Under the pieces are notes generated by a model. It saw only the letters and a list, made by a program, of their open reading frames with translations, ran no database searches and was not told the DNA's origin. A DNA stretch of 64,000 nucleotides, from NCBI RefSeq assembly GCF_040218065.1, contig NZ_JAVJQE010000007.1, forward strand, positions 124,001 through 188,000, written 5' to 3'. Shown piece after piece: positions 40,248 through 48,630 of this stretch (position 1 is the first letter of the stretch; each line of letters starts with the position of its first letter). Position numbers and translations under genes: made by a program. This DNA comes from Marivibrio sp040218065. GTDB taxonomy: Bacteria; Pseudomonadota; Alphaproteobacteria; UBA8366; Aestuariispiraceae.

Positions 40248-40663
40248 GCGCACAGGAGGAGCCGAGCGCGCCCGATCTGACGCGCAATCAGAGCTTGGTC
40301 TTCGCGGCGCTGGACAGGGCGGAGGGGCCGATGAGCGCCTACGCCATCCTGGACGCCGTGCGCGACGAGGGCATCCGCGCCCCGCAACAGATCTACCGCG
40401 CGCTGGATAAGCTGATCGAGTTGGGGATGATCCACCGCCTGGAGAGCCTGAACGCCTTTGTCGCCTGTTGTCACCCGCACCCGCACGCGCACCAGCACGC
40501 CGTCGCCGCCTTTTCGATCTGCGAGCGCTGCGGCAAGGTCGGCGAGATGACCGACGAAGGATTGATCGACCGGCTGAAACGACTGGCGGCGGCCGACGGG
40601 TTTCAGATCCGCGCCACGACGTTGGAAGTGCGCGGACTGTGCGCGGACTGCGGCCGGACGTAG
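40244..40663 (+). CDS. zur: Zinc uptake regulator Zur (Fur family)
   Basis: 139-residue Fur-family repressor. The winged helix is LTRNQSLVFAALDRAEGPMSAYAILDAVRDEGIRAPQQIYRALDKLIELGMIHRLESLNAFVACCHP. Zinc-binding residues are in the His cluster HPHPHAHQH and the two structural Cys pairs CERCGK and CADCG. The His-rich hinge and gene context (third gene of the znuCB operon) favour Zur over Fur. GTG start, overlapping the znuB stop (GTGA at 40244-40247). Confidence 0.93.
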   Translation: MSAQEEPSAPDLTRNQSLVFAALDRAEGPMSAYAILDAVRDEGIRAPQQIYRALDKLIELGMIHRLESLNAFVACCHPHPHAHQHAVAAFSICERCGKVGEMTDEGLIDRLKRLAAADGFQIRATTLEVRGLCADCGRT

Positions 40664-40781
40664 CGTCCGACGCTCGCCCGATCTCAGCGTCATCACCGAT
40701 TGTCGGACGGCGCGATCGATGCTCCGATGATCCGCGCGACAGACCCGGGCGTCGCTCGGCCGGCAGATAAGGATGCGTCCA

Positions 40782-41000
40782 GTGTCGACGGATGATCCGC
40801 GCCGTCGCTTCCAGCGCTGCGAGCATATCGCCTTGGAAGCGGAGCGGCTTTACGATGAAGGGTGCGAGCGCGCGAGCGCGGTTCTGCTGGAGCGGATCCA
40901 GCGGACCTGCCTTTTCAAGGACGACCCCTGCCCGCACAGCGGCCCGTGCCGCCGAGCGATCGAGCGGTTGGAGCGCAAGCGCGCCGCGCGCGGCGCCTGA
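40782..41000 (+). CDS. Small Cys-containing protein, unknown
   Basis: 72-residue soluble, highly charged protein with Cys at 13, 28, 43, 50 and 56 and a single His between the last pairs (CLFKDDPCPHSGPC), a pattern that could bind a metal. I place the start at GTG 40782 because AAGGA lies eight bases before it; an ATG at 40773 overlaps that site. It lies 118 bases after zur on the same strand and converges on the HD-GYP gene. I do not recognise the family; a role linked to zinc is only a guess from position and cysteines. Confidence 0.5.
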   Translation: MSTDDPRRRFQRCEHIALEAERLYDEGCERASAVLLERIQRTCLFKDDPCPHSGPCRRAIERLERKRAARGA

Positions 41001-41007
41001 CGCCGCC

Positions 41008-42774
41008 TCAGGCGGCTTCCGCCGCCGCGATCGACCGGTTCGACAAGGGTTCGATCGGGGTCCGGGCGAGAACGGCCAGCGCCGCGTCGACGACCTGCGG
41101 ATCGTAGCGCACGCCGCGCCCCTCGCGCAGTTCCCCCAACACGACCTCAAGGGCCAACGCAGGGCGGTAGGGACGGTGGGTCGCCATCGATTCGACGACG
41201 TCCGCCACCGCCACGATTCGGGCTTCAAGAGCGATCGCCTCGCCCCGAAGGCCTTGCGGATAGCCCGAGCCGTCCCAGCGCTCATGATGCTGGCGTACGA
41301 TGTCGGCGATCGGCCAGCCGAACTCGATCTCCTTGACGATGTCGTAGCCGATGTCCGGGTGACGGCGCATGAGCGCCATCTCCTGCGGCTCCAGCCGGCC
41401 GGGTTTGGTCAGGATCTCCACCGGCACTCCGATCTTGCCGATATCGTGCATCGCCGCGCCCAGACGAATGGCCTCGACCCGATCCGGGGACAGCGCCATC
41501 TCCAGCGCGATCGCGACGGCGACCTCGCAGGCGCGGCTTTGATGGCCGGCGGTGTAGGGATCGCGCTTCTCGAGCGTCGCCGCGAGGGCCGCGACGGCGC
41601 CGCGCAAGGCCTGACCCAGCTTATGTTCGGAGCGTTGCGCCGCCGCGAAGGCGCCGAGAGCGCGCGTCAGATCCTGGCCCAGCGCCTGATAGGCGTCCGC
41701 CTCGTCCTCCGAGAACGCCTCCGCCTCGCGGCTGTTGATCTGGAGGATCAAGCGCCGCGCCCCGTCGGAGAACGGAACCACGACGCTCGAGCGGATCTCG
41801 AAACGCGCCAACGCCTCGCCCCAGGGATGGCCGTAGGCGGCCGTGCGGGCGTCCGCCACCACTTCCGGGCGACCGGATCGCAGCGCCGCGGCGCTCGGCC
41901 CCCGGGCGAAGACGTCGTCGCTCCAGCCGATCTGAGCGACCTGCAGAAACTCCTGGGCGGGACCGCGCGAGCAGAGGGGCCGCACGCGCTTCACGGCGCC
42001 GTCCTCGGCCTCTCCGATCCAGACCAAGACGCAATCCTCAGCCGCCGCCAAGGCGCGGCAGGCCCCGTCCAGCAACATGTCGCAGTCATGCGCGGCGAGG
42101 CTCGCGCGATTGACCGCGGCGATCGCGTCCAGAGCCCGGTTCGCGCGGCGCAGCGCGAGTTCGCGCCGCTTCAGCCCGTCGATGTTGGTGTAATCGCCGG
42201 ACAGGGTGACGGCGGATCCGTCTGCGGCGCGCTCGACCGCTCGGCCGCGAACGCGATACCAGATCCAGCCGCCGTCGATGGCGCTGACCCGATGGTCGAC
42301 GGTGAAGTCAGCGGCCCGACCCGCCCGCACCGGGGCCAAGGCCGCCTCGACCTGCGGCCAGTCGTCCGGATGGGCGACGGCGCGCCACCCGTCGAGGGAC
42401 TCGATGCTCTGCGCCGCCTCCCAGCCGAGATCGCGATTTCCGCCGGGGGTCACGGTGAAGACGTCGACCGCCGCGTCCCACCGCCAGAAGCCGTCGCGCG
42501 ATTGTTCGGCCGCCTCGCGCAGGCGCTCCATCAGGTCGCCGGCCCGTCTTTCATGGCCGTGCAGCACGCCGAACAGCGCAAGCGCGCTGACCGCCACGAA
42601 GGCCGCGCCCTTCAACGTCTCCGCATGCATCGCCTCGTCCGACGCCGCGCCGAGCGTCAGGTCGCTGACGATCACCCACCCGAGCGCGAGCGCCGCATAG
42701 CTGAGCGCGGCGGCGCGCGGACCGATGCGAGGCGACGAGCGACCGGCCCGAGCCTTGAAGAGGGAAAATGACAA
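41008..42774 (-). CDS. PAS-GAF-HD-GYP cyclic di-GMP phosphodiesterase
   Basis: 588-residue membrane signalling enzyme. Two membrane segments at ~22-42 and ~55-72 are followed by a PAS domain (~85-205, SRDGFWRWDAAVDVFTVTPGGNRDLGW), a GAF domain (~225-385) and an HD-GYP domain (~400-575). The catalytic motif is intact: AAMHDIGKIGVP, then RRHPDIGYDI and HHERWDGSGYP. HD-GYP enzymes hydrolyse cyclic di-GMP to pGpG or GMP. No GGDEF partner is adjacent. It stands alone on the minus strand; the 221-base gap upstream shows no recognisable element. Confidence 0.9.
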   Translation of the reverse strand: MSFSLFKARAGRSSPRIGPRAAALSYAALALGWVIVSDLTLGAASDEAMHAETLKGAAFVAVSALALFGVLHGHERRAGDLMERLREAAEQSRDGFWRWDAAVDVFTVTPGGNRDLGWEAAQSIESLDGWRAVAHPDDWPQVEAALAPVRAGRAADFTVDHRVSAIDGGWIWYRVRGRAVERAADGSAVTLSGDYTNIDGLKRRELALRRANRALDAIAAVNRASLAAHDCDMLLDGACRALAAAEDCVLVWIGEAEDGAVKRVRPLCSRGPAQEFLQVAQIGWSDDVFARGPSAAALRSGRPEVVADARTAAYGHPWGEALARFEIRSSVVVPFSDGARRLILQINSREAEAFSEDEADAYQALGQDLTRALGAFAAAQRSEHKLGQALRGAVAALAATLEKRDPYTAGHQSRACEVAVAIALEMALSPDRVEAIRLGAAMHDIGKIGVPVEILTKPGRLEPQEMALMRRHPDIGYDIVKEIEFGWPIADIVRQHHERWDGSGYPQGLRGEAIALEARIVAVADVVESMATHRPYRPALALEVVLGELREGRGVRYDPQVVDAALAVLARTPIEPLSNRSIAAAEAA

Positions 42775-42995
42775 CGCGGCGTTCCTTTGCGACCGGGAGT
42801 CCTCGAGCGACGACGACTAGCCGCCGTCTCCGGACCTACGTCTTAAGCCCACGGTCTTAACAAGCCGTTGAGATCAGTCAGCGTGAAACCACGCAGCAAG
42901 ACCGACCCCGTCTGTCCGCGCGACGGGTTCGAGCGGCGGGGCGGGACCGGCGCGACGGCCGCGCCCTGCAAATGAGGGAGGCGGCTTGAGACGGA

Positions 42996-44294
42996 TCAGC
43001 CGCCCGGGCGCGGCCGCTCTACCGGTTGCATCAGGCGGCCGCGCTCGGCGATCGCCGCAAGCGCCAGGGTCGCCGCGCCGAAGCCGGTGAAGCCGTAGGT
43101 GAGCGGACCGAGCGTGCCGTCATAGGCCTGGCCCACCAGATAGCCGCCGCCCGCCCCGAGCAAAACGGTGAGCGCGCCCACGACGGAAGACGCCACGCCG
43201 GCGACATGCTGCTGGGGCTCCATCGCGAGCGCGTTGAAGTTCGCGAAGACGAGACCCACCAGCAGCATCGAGGCCGTGAGGAGCGGCAGGAAGCTGTAGA
43301 GGCCCAGCAGGCCCATCGCCTCGAGCGCCGCCATGACGAGTCCGAGGGCGGTGAAGATCACCACCGCCCCGTGACTGAGCACGCGCATGCCGAGCCGCTC
43401 CACCAGCTTCGAATTGATGAAGGAGGCGGCCGCGATGGCGCTGGCGACCATCGCGAAAACGGCCGGGAACCAGGGTCCGAGACCCAGCAATTCGCCCAAT
43501 ATCTGCTGCGCCGAGTTGATGAAGCCGAAAAGCGCCGCCAGAAACAGCCCCGCCGAGAGCGTGTAGCCGACAGTCTGGCGCGAGCCCAGGATCGAGCTCA
43601 GCGACTCGGCGACGACGTCGAGGCGGATCGGCCGGCGCCACTCCGGCCGCAAGGTCTCCGGCAGCCGGTGCAGGCAGATGTGGAACATAATCGCGCCGTA
43701 AAGCGCCAGCAGCACGAAGACCGCGTGCCAATCCACGAAGATCAGCAAGAGTTGGCCGATCGACGGGGCCACCACCGGCACGGCCATGAAGACCATCATC
43801 ACCAGCGACATGACCCGCGCCATGCGCCGCCCGCCGTAACAGTCGCGTACGGCCGCGATGGCGACGACCCGCGGGGCCGCCGAGCCGAGGCCCTGCACGA
43901 ATCGCGCGGCCAGCAGCGCCTCCATGCTGGGCGCGACGATGCAAAAGCCGGCGGCCGCGCCGTAGACGGCGAGCCCCCATAGCAGCACCGGGCGGCGCCC
44001 GAACCGGTCGGAGAGCACGCCCATCGCCAACTGCCCGACGCCGAAGCCGATCAAATAGGCGGTGATCACAGTCTGCGCGCGGTTCGGATCGTCGAGACCG
44101 AACGCCGCCTGGATGTCCGGCAGGCCTGGGATCATGATGTCGATCGCGAGCGCGTTCAGCGCCATCAACGCGGCGACCAGCGCAACGAAGGTCCCGAAGC
44201 CAAGCGGCGCATGCCGCGGGGACGGGCGGGAGTCGTCCGCGACATCGGCGTCGGGCCGGTCGACAGAGGCGGAGGCGGGGGCGTTTTCGGACAT
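42996..44294 (-). CDS. MFS drug-resistance transporter, Bcr/CflA type
   Basis: 432-residue proton-driven efflux protein with 12 predicted membrane helices. The Bcr/CflA pattern is visible in ALNALAIDIMIPGLPDIQAAF, then GQLAMGVLSDRFGRRPVLLWGLAVY (the loop 2-3 signature) and RFVQGLGSAAPRVVAIAAVRDCYGGRRMARVMS. The N-terminal ~30 residues are hydrophilic. Substrate not predictable. It is transcribed alone; two further members of the same family lie at 55.3-57.8 kb. Confidence 0.88.
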   Translation of the reverse strand: MSENAPASASVDRPDADVADDSRPSPRHAPLGFGTFVALVAALMALNALAIDIMIPGLPDIQAAFGLDDPNRAQTVITAYLIGFGVGQLAMGVLSDRFGRRPVLLWGLAVYGAAAGFCIVAPSMEALLAARFVQGLGSAAPRVVAIAAVRDCYGGRRMARVMSLVMMVFMAVPVVAPSIGQLLLIFVDWHAVFVLLALYGAIMFHICLHRLPETLRPEWRRPIRLDVVAESLSSILGSRQTVGYTLSAGLFLAALFGFINSAQQILGELLGLGPWFPAVFAMVASAIAAASFINSKLVERLGMRVLSHGAVVIFTALGLVMAALEAMGLLGLYSFLPLLTASMLLVGLVFANFNALAMEPQQHVAGVASSVVGALTVLLGAGGGYLVGQAYDGTLGPLTYGFTGFGAATLALAAIAERGRLMQPVERPRPGG

Positions 44295-44420
44295 GGCGCG
44301 CCTTGCCTACGCCCGCGCCGCCGGCCTGTCCAGTCTGGGGCCAAGCCCCCTCGTCCGCCTGACAGGCTCGACGGAGCGGGTCTGGGGTTTCGTCGCTCCG
44401 GGCTCGTCCCGGAGGACGCC

Positions 44421-44624
44421 TCAGCCCCCGCCGCCTTCCCGGGTGAAACGCTCGTCCAACTCCTGTTCGAAGCGTTTCAGGTCGTCGGGGATCGGCAGGC
44501 CCTCGGCGCGCATCTGGTCGAGCATCTGCTTCAGGCGCATCATGATCTCGTGCTCATCGCCCTGCTCGCCCTCCAGTTCGGTCAGCAGCAGTCCCAGCTC
44601 GGCCTCGTACTCTTCGAATGACAT
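44421..44624 (-). CDS. Small acidic conserved-looking protein
   Basis: 67-residue highly charged helical protein beginning MSFEEYEAELGLLLTELEGEQGDEHEIMMRLKQMLDQMRAEGLPIPDDLKRFE. I recognise no domain. I start at the internal Met 44624 because the extra upstream residues (MLKEAPT) are not helical; an ATG at 44645 is possible. It lies between the MFS gene and rlmN on the minus strand. Regular Leu/Met spacing suggests a helical hairpin that may bind a partner. Confidence 0.55.
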   Translation of the reverse strand: MSFEEYEAELGLLLTELEGEQGDEHEIMMRLKQMLDQMRAEGLPIPDDLKRFEQELDERFTREGGGG

Positions 44625-44743
44625 GGTCGGCGCCTCTTTCAACACGCCCGCCGGCGTCGGCGGTTTTGATTGCTTAATCCCTGTCGCTTACCATATCACG
44701 GGCGCGGGCGACACGCCCGGAAGACGCCCCGAACCATGCGAGC

Positions 44744-45961
44744 GTGACGATGACCGCCGACGTGCGCCCCGTTCAAGGGGCCCCGAGCCTGCAAGATTTC
44801 ATGCCCGGCGGCGCGGCCGCGCCGGCGGCGGACGCGCGCGTCGATCTGGTCGGCCAGTCGCTCGATCAGTTGAGCGAGACGTTGAAGACGCTGGGCGAGC
44901 CCGCCTTCCGCGCCAAACAGCTCTACAAATGGCTCTATGTGCGCGGCGCGACGGATTTCGATCAAATGACCGATCTGTCGAAAAGCCTTCGGGCCAAGCT
45001 GGCCGAGGGCTTCAAGGTCGGCCGGCCCGGCGTCTCGGCGCACCAGAAAAGCGTCGACGGGACGGAGAAGTGGCTGTTCCGCTACGCCGACGGGAACGAG
45101 GCGGAGACCGTCTTTATCCCGGAGGATGAGCGCGGCACCTTATGCGTCTCCAGCCAGGTCGGCTGCTCGCTGACCTGCAGCTTCTGTCACACCGGCACGC
45201 AAAAACTGGTGCGCAACCTCACTCCCGGCGACATCGTCGGCCAGTTCATGAAGGCGCGCGACGATCTGGGCGACTGGGGCCGATCGGAAGACGGCCGCCG
45301 GCTGACCAACATCGTCTTCATGGGGATGGGCGAGCCGCTCTACAACACCGACAACGTGATCGCGGCCCTGAAGCTGTTGGGCGACGGCGACGGGCTGGCG
45401 ATGGGCCGGCGGCGCGTTACGCTCTCCACCTCCGGCGTCGTCCCGGAGATGGCCCGCATCGGCGAAGCGGTTTGCCCGCAGCTCGCAATCTCGTTGCACG
45501 CCGTGACCGACGCGCTGCGCGACGAGCTCGTCCCGATCAACCGCAAATACCCGATCGCCGAGCTGATGCAGGCCGTGCGCGACTACCCGAACCTCTCCAA
45601 CGCGCGGCGGGTCACGTGGGAGTACGTCATGCTGGCGGGCGTCAACGATTCCGACGCCGACGCGCGCGAACTCGTCCGCCTGATCGACGGAATCCCCTCC
45701 AAGGTCAATCTGATCCCGTTCAACCCCTGGCCCGGTTCGGGCTATGAGCGCTCCAGCAACAACCGCATCCGGCGCTTCGCCGAGATCCTGATGGAGGCGG
45801 GCTACGCCAGCCCCGTGCGCACCCCGCGCGGCGACGACATCCTGGCGGCCTGCGGCCAGCTGAAAAGCGACAGCCAGCGCATCGGCAAACGCGAGCGCCT
45901 GAAGCTCGAAGCCGAGATGGAGGCCGCCCGGCTGGAAAAGGAAGCGGCGGTGGGACTGTGA
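44744..45961 (+). CDS. rlmN: 23S rRNA/tRNA adenine-C2 methyltransferase RlmN (radical SAM)
   Basis: 405-residue radical-SAM enzyme that methylates A2503 of 23S rRNA and A37 of some tRNAs. The [4Fe-4S] motif CSLTCSFC, the preceding catalytic region LCVSSQVGC, FMGMGEPLYN, the LSTSGVVP strand, and the C-terminal VRTPRGDDILAACGQL with the second catalytic Cys are all present. The first ~30 residues are an Ala-rich extension. GTG 44744 and ATG 44750 are both possible starts; neither has a clear ribosome site. The gene ends ~110 bases before the candidate small RNA. Confidence 0.95.
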   Translation: MTMTADVRPVQGAPSLQDFMPGGAAAPAADARVDLVGQSLDQLSETLKTLGEPAFRAKQLYKWLYVRGATDFDQMTDLSKSLRAKLAEGFKVGRPGVSAHQKSVDGTEKWLFRYADGNEAETVFIPEDERGTLCVSSQVGCSLTCSFCHTGTQKLVRNLTPGDIVGQFMKARDDLGDWGRSEDGRRLTNIVFMGMGEPLYNTDNVIAALKLLGDGDGLAMGRRRVTLSTSGVVPEMARIGEAVCPQLAISLHAVTDALRDELVPINRKYPIAELMQAVRDYPNLSNARRVTWEYVMLAGVNDSDADARELVRLIDGIPSKVNLIPFNPWPGSGYERSSNNRIRRFAEILMEAGYASPVRTPRGDDILAACGQLKSDSQRIGKRERLKLEAEMEAARLEKEAAVGL

Positions 45962-46033
45962 CTGCACGGATGGTGTGCAGGCGGCGCGCTTATCGCCTTT
46001 ACGTGTTATTCATTCAGAAGCACAACTGATTCG

Positions 46034-46062
46034 TTGATTGGCGCGCTCGATTCGCCTATATC
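46034..46062 (+). promoter_or_regulatory. Sigma70-like promoter of the candidate small RNA
   Basis: TTGATT (46034-46039) and TATATC (46057-46062) are separated by exactly 17 bases, the optimal spacing, in a locally AT-rich stretch. Transcription would start about seven bases on, near G46070, which is the first base of the closing stem of the structured RNA. Confidence 0.65.
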
Positions 46063-46069
46063 TGTCACT

Positions 46070-46170
46070 GTCTGAGAGGGGTGAGCGGTCTGGCTGCGGT
46101 CAGGCCGACATCGCGGCGACCCGCTTCCACCGACGAAGCGGTTGGCAGCCGTTACCTCTCAGACCTTTTT
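46070..46170 (+). ncRNA. Candidate structured small RNA linked to a DUF3800 gene
   Basis: No protein frame; the sequence folds by eye into a compact three-way junction. The terminal stem pairs 46070-46079 with 46155-46164 (GUCUGAGAGG/CCUCUCAGAC, ten perfect pairs). After an internal loop, 46092-46097 pairs with 46145-46150 (GGCUGC/GCAGCC). Inside are a hairpin at 46098-46121 (GGUC/GACC and GCCG/CGGC with an AG bulge and a six-base loop) and a hairpin at 46122-46140 (CGCUUC/GAAGCG, seven-base loop). A C and five Ts follow the terminal stem, as in an intrinsic terminator. A promoter lies just upstream. The T-run ends on the last base of the DUF3800 stop codon, which is on the other strand. I recall structured RNA classes named DUF3800-I and onward from comparative genomics (Weinberg and colleagues, 2017); I cannot tell whether this is one of them. 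Confidence 0.65.
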
Positions 46171-46826
46171 CATCCCAGCCTCTTTACGCCGAAACGCTCG
46201 GTCAAGACGCGCGACGTGACCTCGCCCGCGGCGAGCCAGGCGAGGGTGCTGGCCGCCAGATCGGCCAACTGCAGCAAGCGCGACGCGTTCGAATCGATCG
46301 CCGCGACATGCTCTATCGCTTTCGCGTGTCCGCCGACCCTCGGCCCTCCGCTTCGCCTCGACCGGTCGCCGAAGTCTCTCGCGAGGTTGGGGTCGCCGCT
46401 GTACTGATTTCGGTCGATGATCAGCTCGACATTGTTGATGACGGGCCGCCGCGCCACAGTGCGTTTGTAATGAGCGACCACGGCCTTGCCCGTTTCCGCC
46501 AACGCGTCTTCGTACAGTCGGCGACGGTCCGATGGGGTGATGCGTCCGCCCGGCGCGGCGACGCCGCGCGCCGCAAGCAGCGCCGGCGGACCGCCGCCGT
46601 CCGCGTGGGCGACGGCCTCTAGCAGAGCGCTCACGTTCCGGGTCCCGACCGCGGCCGCCCGCAATTCCCCGCGCAAGCCCTCTTCGCTGAGCCTCCGTTC
46701 GAGGCGCGCGGCCAAAGCGTTCGCTTTCGCCGCCGGCGCCATGACGACGCCGAATCCAAAGACCGGGTCCCCTGGCCCGCCATGTTCGTCGACCAGCAGC
46801 AAAATCTTCTTGTTTTTGGCGGGCAT
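46170..46826 (-). CDS. DUF3800-domain protein
   Basis: 218-residue protein. The N-terminal ILLLVDEHGGPGDPVFGFGVVMAP is the D-E-x-G strand of DUF3800, and the C-terminal ASRLLQLADLAASTLAWLAAGE matches the family's lqlADl-helix; IIDRNQYSG lies between. DUF3800 proteins are thought to be nuclease-like (RNase H-like fold) but have no established role. I start at ATG 46826 because GGGAGG lies eight bases before it; an upstream in-frame start at 46853 would overlap that site. Its stop touches the U-tract of the candidate RNA, so gene and RNA form a tail-to-tail module between rlmN and the cobalamin genes, a likely recent arrival. Confidence 0.72.
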   Translation of the reverse strand: MPAKNKKILLLVDEHGGPGDPVFGFGVVMAPAAKANALAARLERRLSEEGLRGELRAAAVGTRNVSALLEAVAHADGGGPPALLAARGVAAPGGRITPSDRRRLYEDALAETGKAVVAHYKRTVARRPVINNVELIIDRNQYSGDPNLARDFGDRSRRSGGPRVGGHAKAIEHVAAIDSNASRLLQLADLAASTLAWLAAGEVTSRVLTERFGVKRLG

Positions 46827-47058
46827 GCGAGAAACCTCCCGCAATACGGGCATCTCAATTCGTCACCCCCCGCAACAACAAGCGACGCTCCCACGCCGAA
46901 GAAAGACGCCTTCAGACCTGACAGCGCGCGCGACGCCTGATAGACAGAAGGCCATGCGCACCCGGCGGTCGCGGCCCGGGGCAAATGGCGGCTGCGACGG
47001 GTTTGGCGACAGCGTGTTGCGGTTACCCATGAGAACCCAGGCTAGGACGGGGGCAAAT

Positions 47059-48255
47059 ATGTCCGAGGCGATCGAGCGGGCCCAGGCGATGACGCCGGAG
47101 GCCGATCCCTTCCACATTCCCACCCATATCGACGACGACAAGATCGGCGTGATGGTCTGCGGCCACGGCAGCCGCAGCGAAGGGGCGGTGACCGAATTCA
47201 AGGCGATCGCGGCTGCGCTGCAGGCGCGCTGGCCGCATCTGCCGGTCGACTACGGCTTCCTTGAGTTCGCGACGCCGATCATCCGGGACGGGCTGGACAA
47301 TCTGATCGCTCAGGGTGCGACGCGCATTCTGGCCGTGCCGGGCATGCTGTTCGCCGCCGGGCACGCCAAGAACGACATCCCCAGCGTGCTGAACACCTAC
47401 GCGGCGCAGCATCCGGGCGTATCGATCAAATACGGTCGCGAGTTGGCGGTCGACCTCAAGATGCTGAAGGCCGCGTCGGCCCGCGTGCAGGAGGCCTTGG
47501 ACCGCGCGAACCAGGAGCATGGCGCGCTGTCGAACCACGAGGTCTGTCTGGTCGTCATCGGGCGCGGCGCGTCGGATCCCGACGCCAACTCCAACGTCGC
47601 CAAGATGGCCCGCATGCTGTGGGAGGGGATGGGCTTCGGCTGGTGCGAGGTCGGCTATTCCGGCGTCACCTTCCCGCTGGTCGAGCCGGCGCTCGAGCAC
47701 GCGGCGCGCCTCGGCTACAAGCGGCTGGTGGTGTTCCCCTACTTCCTGTTCACCGGCATCCTGATCCAGCGCATCTACGACTACGCGGACAAGGTGCAGG
47801 CGGCGCATCCGGAGCTCGAGATCGTCAAGGCGGGCTACCTCAACGACCATCCCATGGTGATGGAGACCTTTGCGGAGCGGGTGCGCGAGATCCTCGAAGG
47901 CGCCAACAACATGAACTGCCAAATGTGCAAGTACCGCGCGCAGGTGCTGGGCTTCGAGGACGAGGTCGGCCTGCCGCAGGAAAGCCATCACCATCACGTC
48001 GAAGGCATCGGCACAGGCCCGGCGCCCGATCACGCGCCCGATCACGGCCATGACCACGGACACGGGCATGCGCACGGCCATGATCACGGTCACGGCCACG
48101 ATCACGGTCACGGCCACGATCATGGCCACGGGCACGGCCATGATCACGGACACGGCCATGACCATCATCACCACCCTTACCCGCAGGCCGACCATCCGCA
48201 CGGCCCCCGCTCGATGAAGGAAGGGGTCCGGCTGCCGGAGGCCGGAGGCGACTGA
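47059..48255 (+). CDS. cbiX: Sirohydrochlorin cobaltochelatase CbiX (long form) with MxCxxC motif and His-rich tail
   Basis: 398-residue class II chelatase that inserts cobalt into sirohydrochlorin. Two CbiX repeats are visible: GVMVCGHGSRSEGAVTEFKAIA...GFLEFATPIIRDGLDNL with VPGMLFAAGHAKNDIP, and VVIGRGASDPDANSNVAKMARML...VFPYFLFTGILIQRI. Near residue 290 is MNCQMC, the MxCxxC that binds an iron-sulfur cluster in Bacillus CbiX. The last ~110 residues are dominated by His-Gly-His-Asp repeats, a likely cobalt reservoir. Early cobalt insertion is the hallmark of the anaerobic-type corrin route. It lies 375 bases before the rest of the cob genes, and I saw no B12 riboswitch in front of it. Confidence 0.9.
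   Translation: MSEAIERAQAMTPEADPFHIPTHIDDDKIGVMVCGHGSRSEGAVTEFKAIAAALQARWPHLPVDYGFLEFATPIIRDGLDNLIAQGATRILAVPGMLFAAGHAKNDIPSVLNTYAAQHPGVSIKYGRELAVDLKMLKAASARVQEALDRANQEHGALSNHEVCLVVIGRGASDPDANSNVAKMARMLWEGMGFGWCEVGYSGVTFPLVEPALEHAARLGYKRLVVFPYFLFTGILIQRIYDYADKVQAAHPELEIVKAGYLNDHPMVMETFAERVREILEGANNMNCQMCKYRAQVLGFEDEVGLPQESHHHHVEGIGTGPAPDHAPDHGHDHGHGHAHGHDHGHGHDHGHGHDHGHGHGHDHGHGHDHHHHPYPQADHPHGPRSMKEGVRLPEAGGD
48036..48180 (+). repeat. Repetitive His-Gly-His-Asp coding repeat in cbiX
   Basis: Imperfect tandem units of about 18 bases (of the type GATCACGGTCACGGCCAC) encode the His-rich tail. It is coding and in frame; copies differ mainly at silent positions (CAC/CAT, GGC/GGT), so it is older or more constrained than the identical znuA repeat. 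Confidence 0.8.
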
Positions 48256-48630
48256 AGCGGCCGGCCGCTGCAGCTAGGTGGACTGGAAGGTGCGCTCGAC
48301 CGCTCCCGACCGCGCCCCCGCGGGTCCTTGCGGCGGCCCCGGCCGCTCTCTCTCCTGCGCCCGCCCGCGTCACGTCGCCGAGCGTGGCCGCGCCGCGCCC
48401 ACTCGCCGCCGACTTCTGGCCGGCAACGCCTTGGTCGGTGTAGAAGAAAAGGCATTGCACGAATTGTGTAATAAAGTTCTCATGCGCGATCGACGGCGGC
48501 TCTCCGACCGCCCCGGCCGGCGGCTTTTGCTTCCGAGCGCGCAGCCACGGCGGCGGGACGGCGGCGGGGATCCGGTCGGCCGCACGCCCGGCGCGGACGC
48601 CGGCGCGCGCGCCGCGGGGGCGGTCGCGCG
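48256..48630 (+). promoter_or_regulatory. 375-base gap before the cob operon, with an AT-rich dyad
   Basis: No convincing gene. Most is GC-rich, but 48440-48485 is AT-rich and holds the near-perfect dyad ATTGCAC-GAATT-GTGTAAT (48454-48472), a candidate operator or promoter for the following cob genes. I looked for the conserved B12-box and CCGCCACTG-type elements of a cobalamin riboswitch and do not see them. Confidence 0.4.

Noticed and set aside
46854..48630. Cobalamin riboswitch before cbiX or before the cob operon
   Set aside because: Neither gap shows the conserved B12-box or the other core elements when read by eye. A covariance model scan would settle it.
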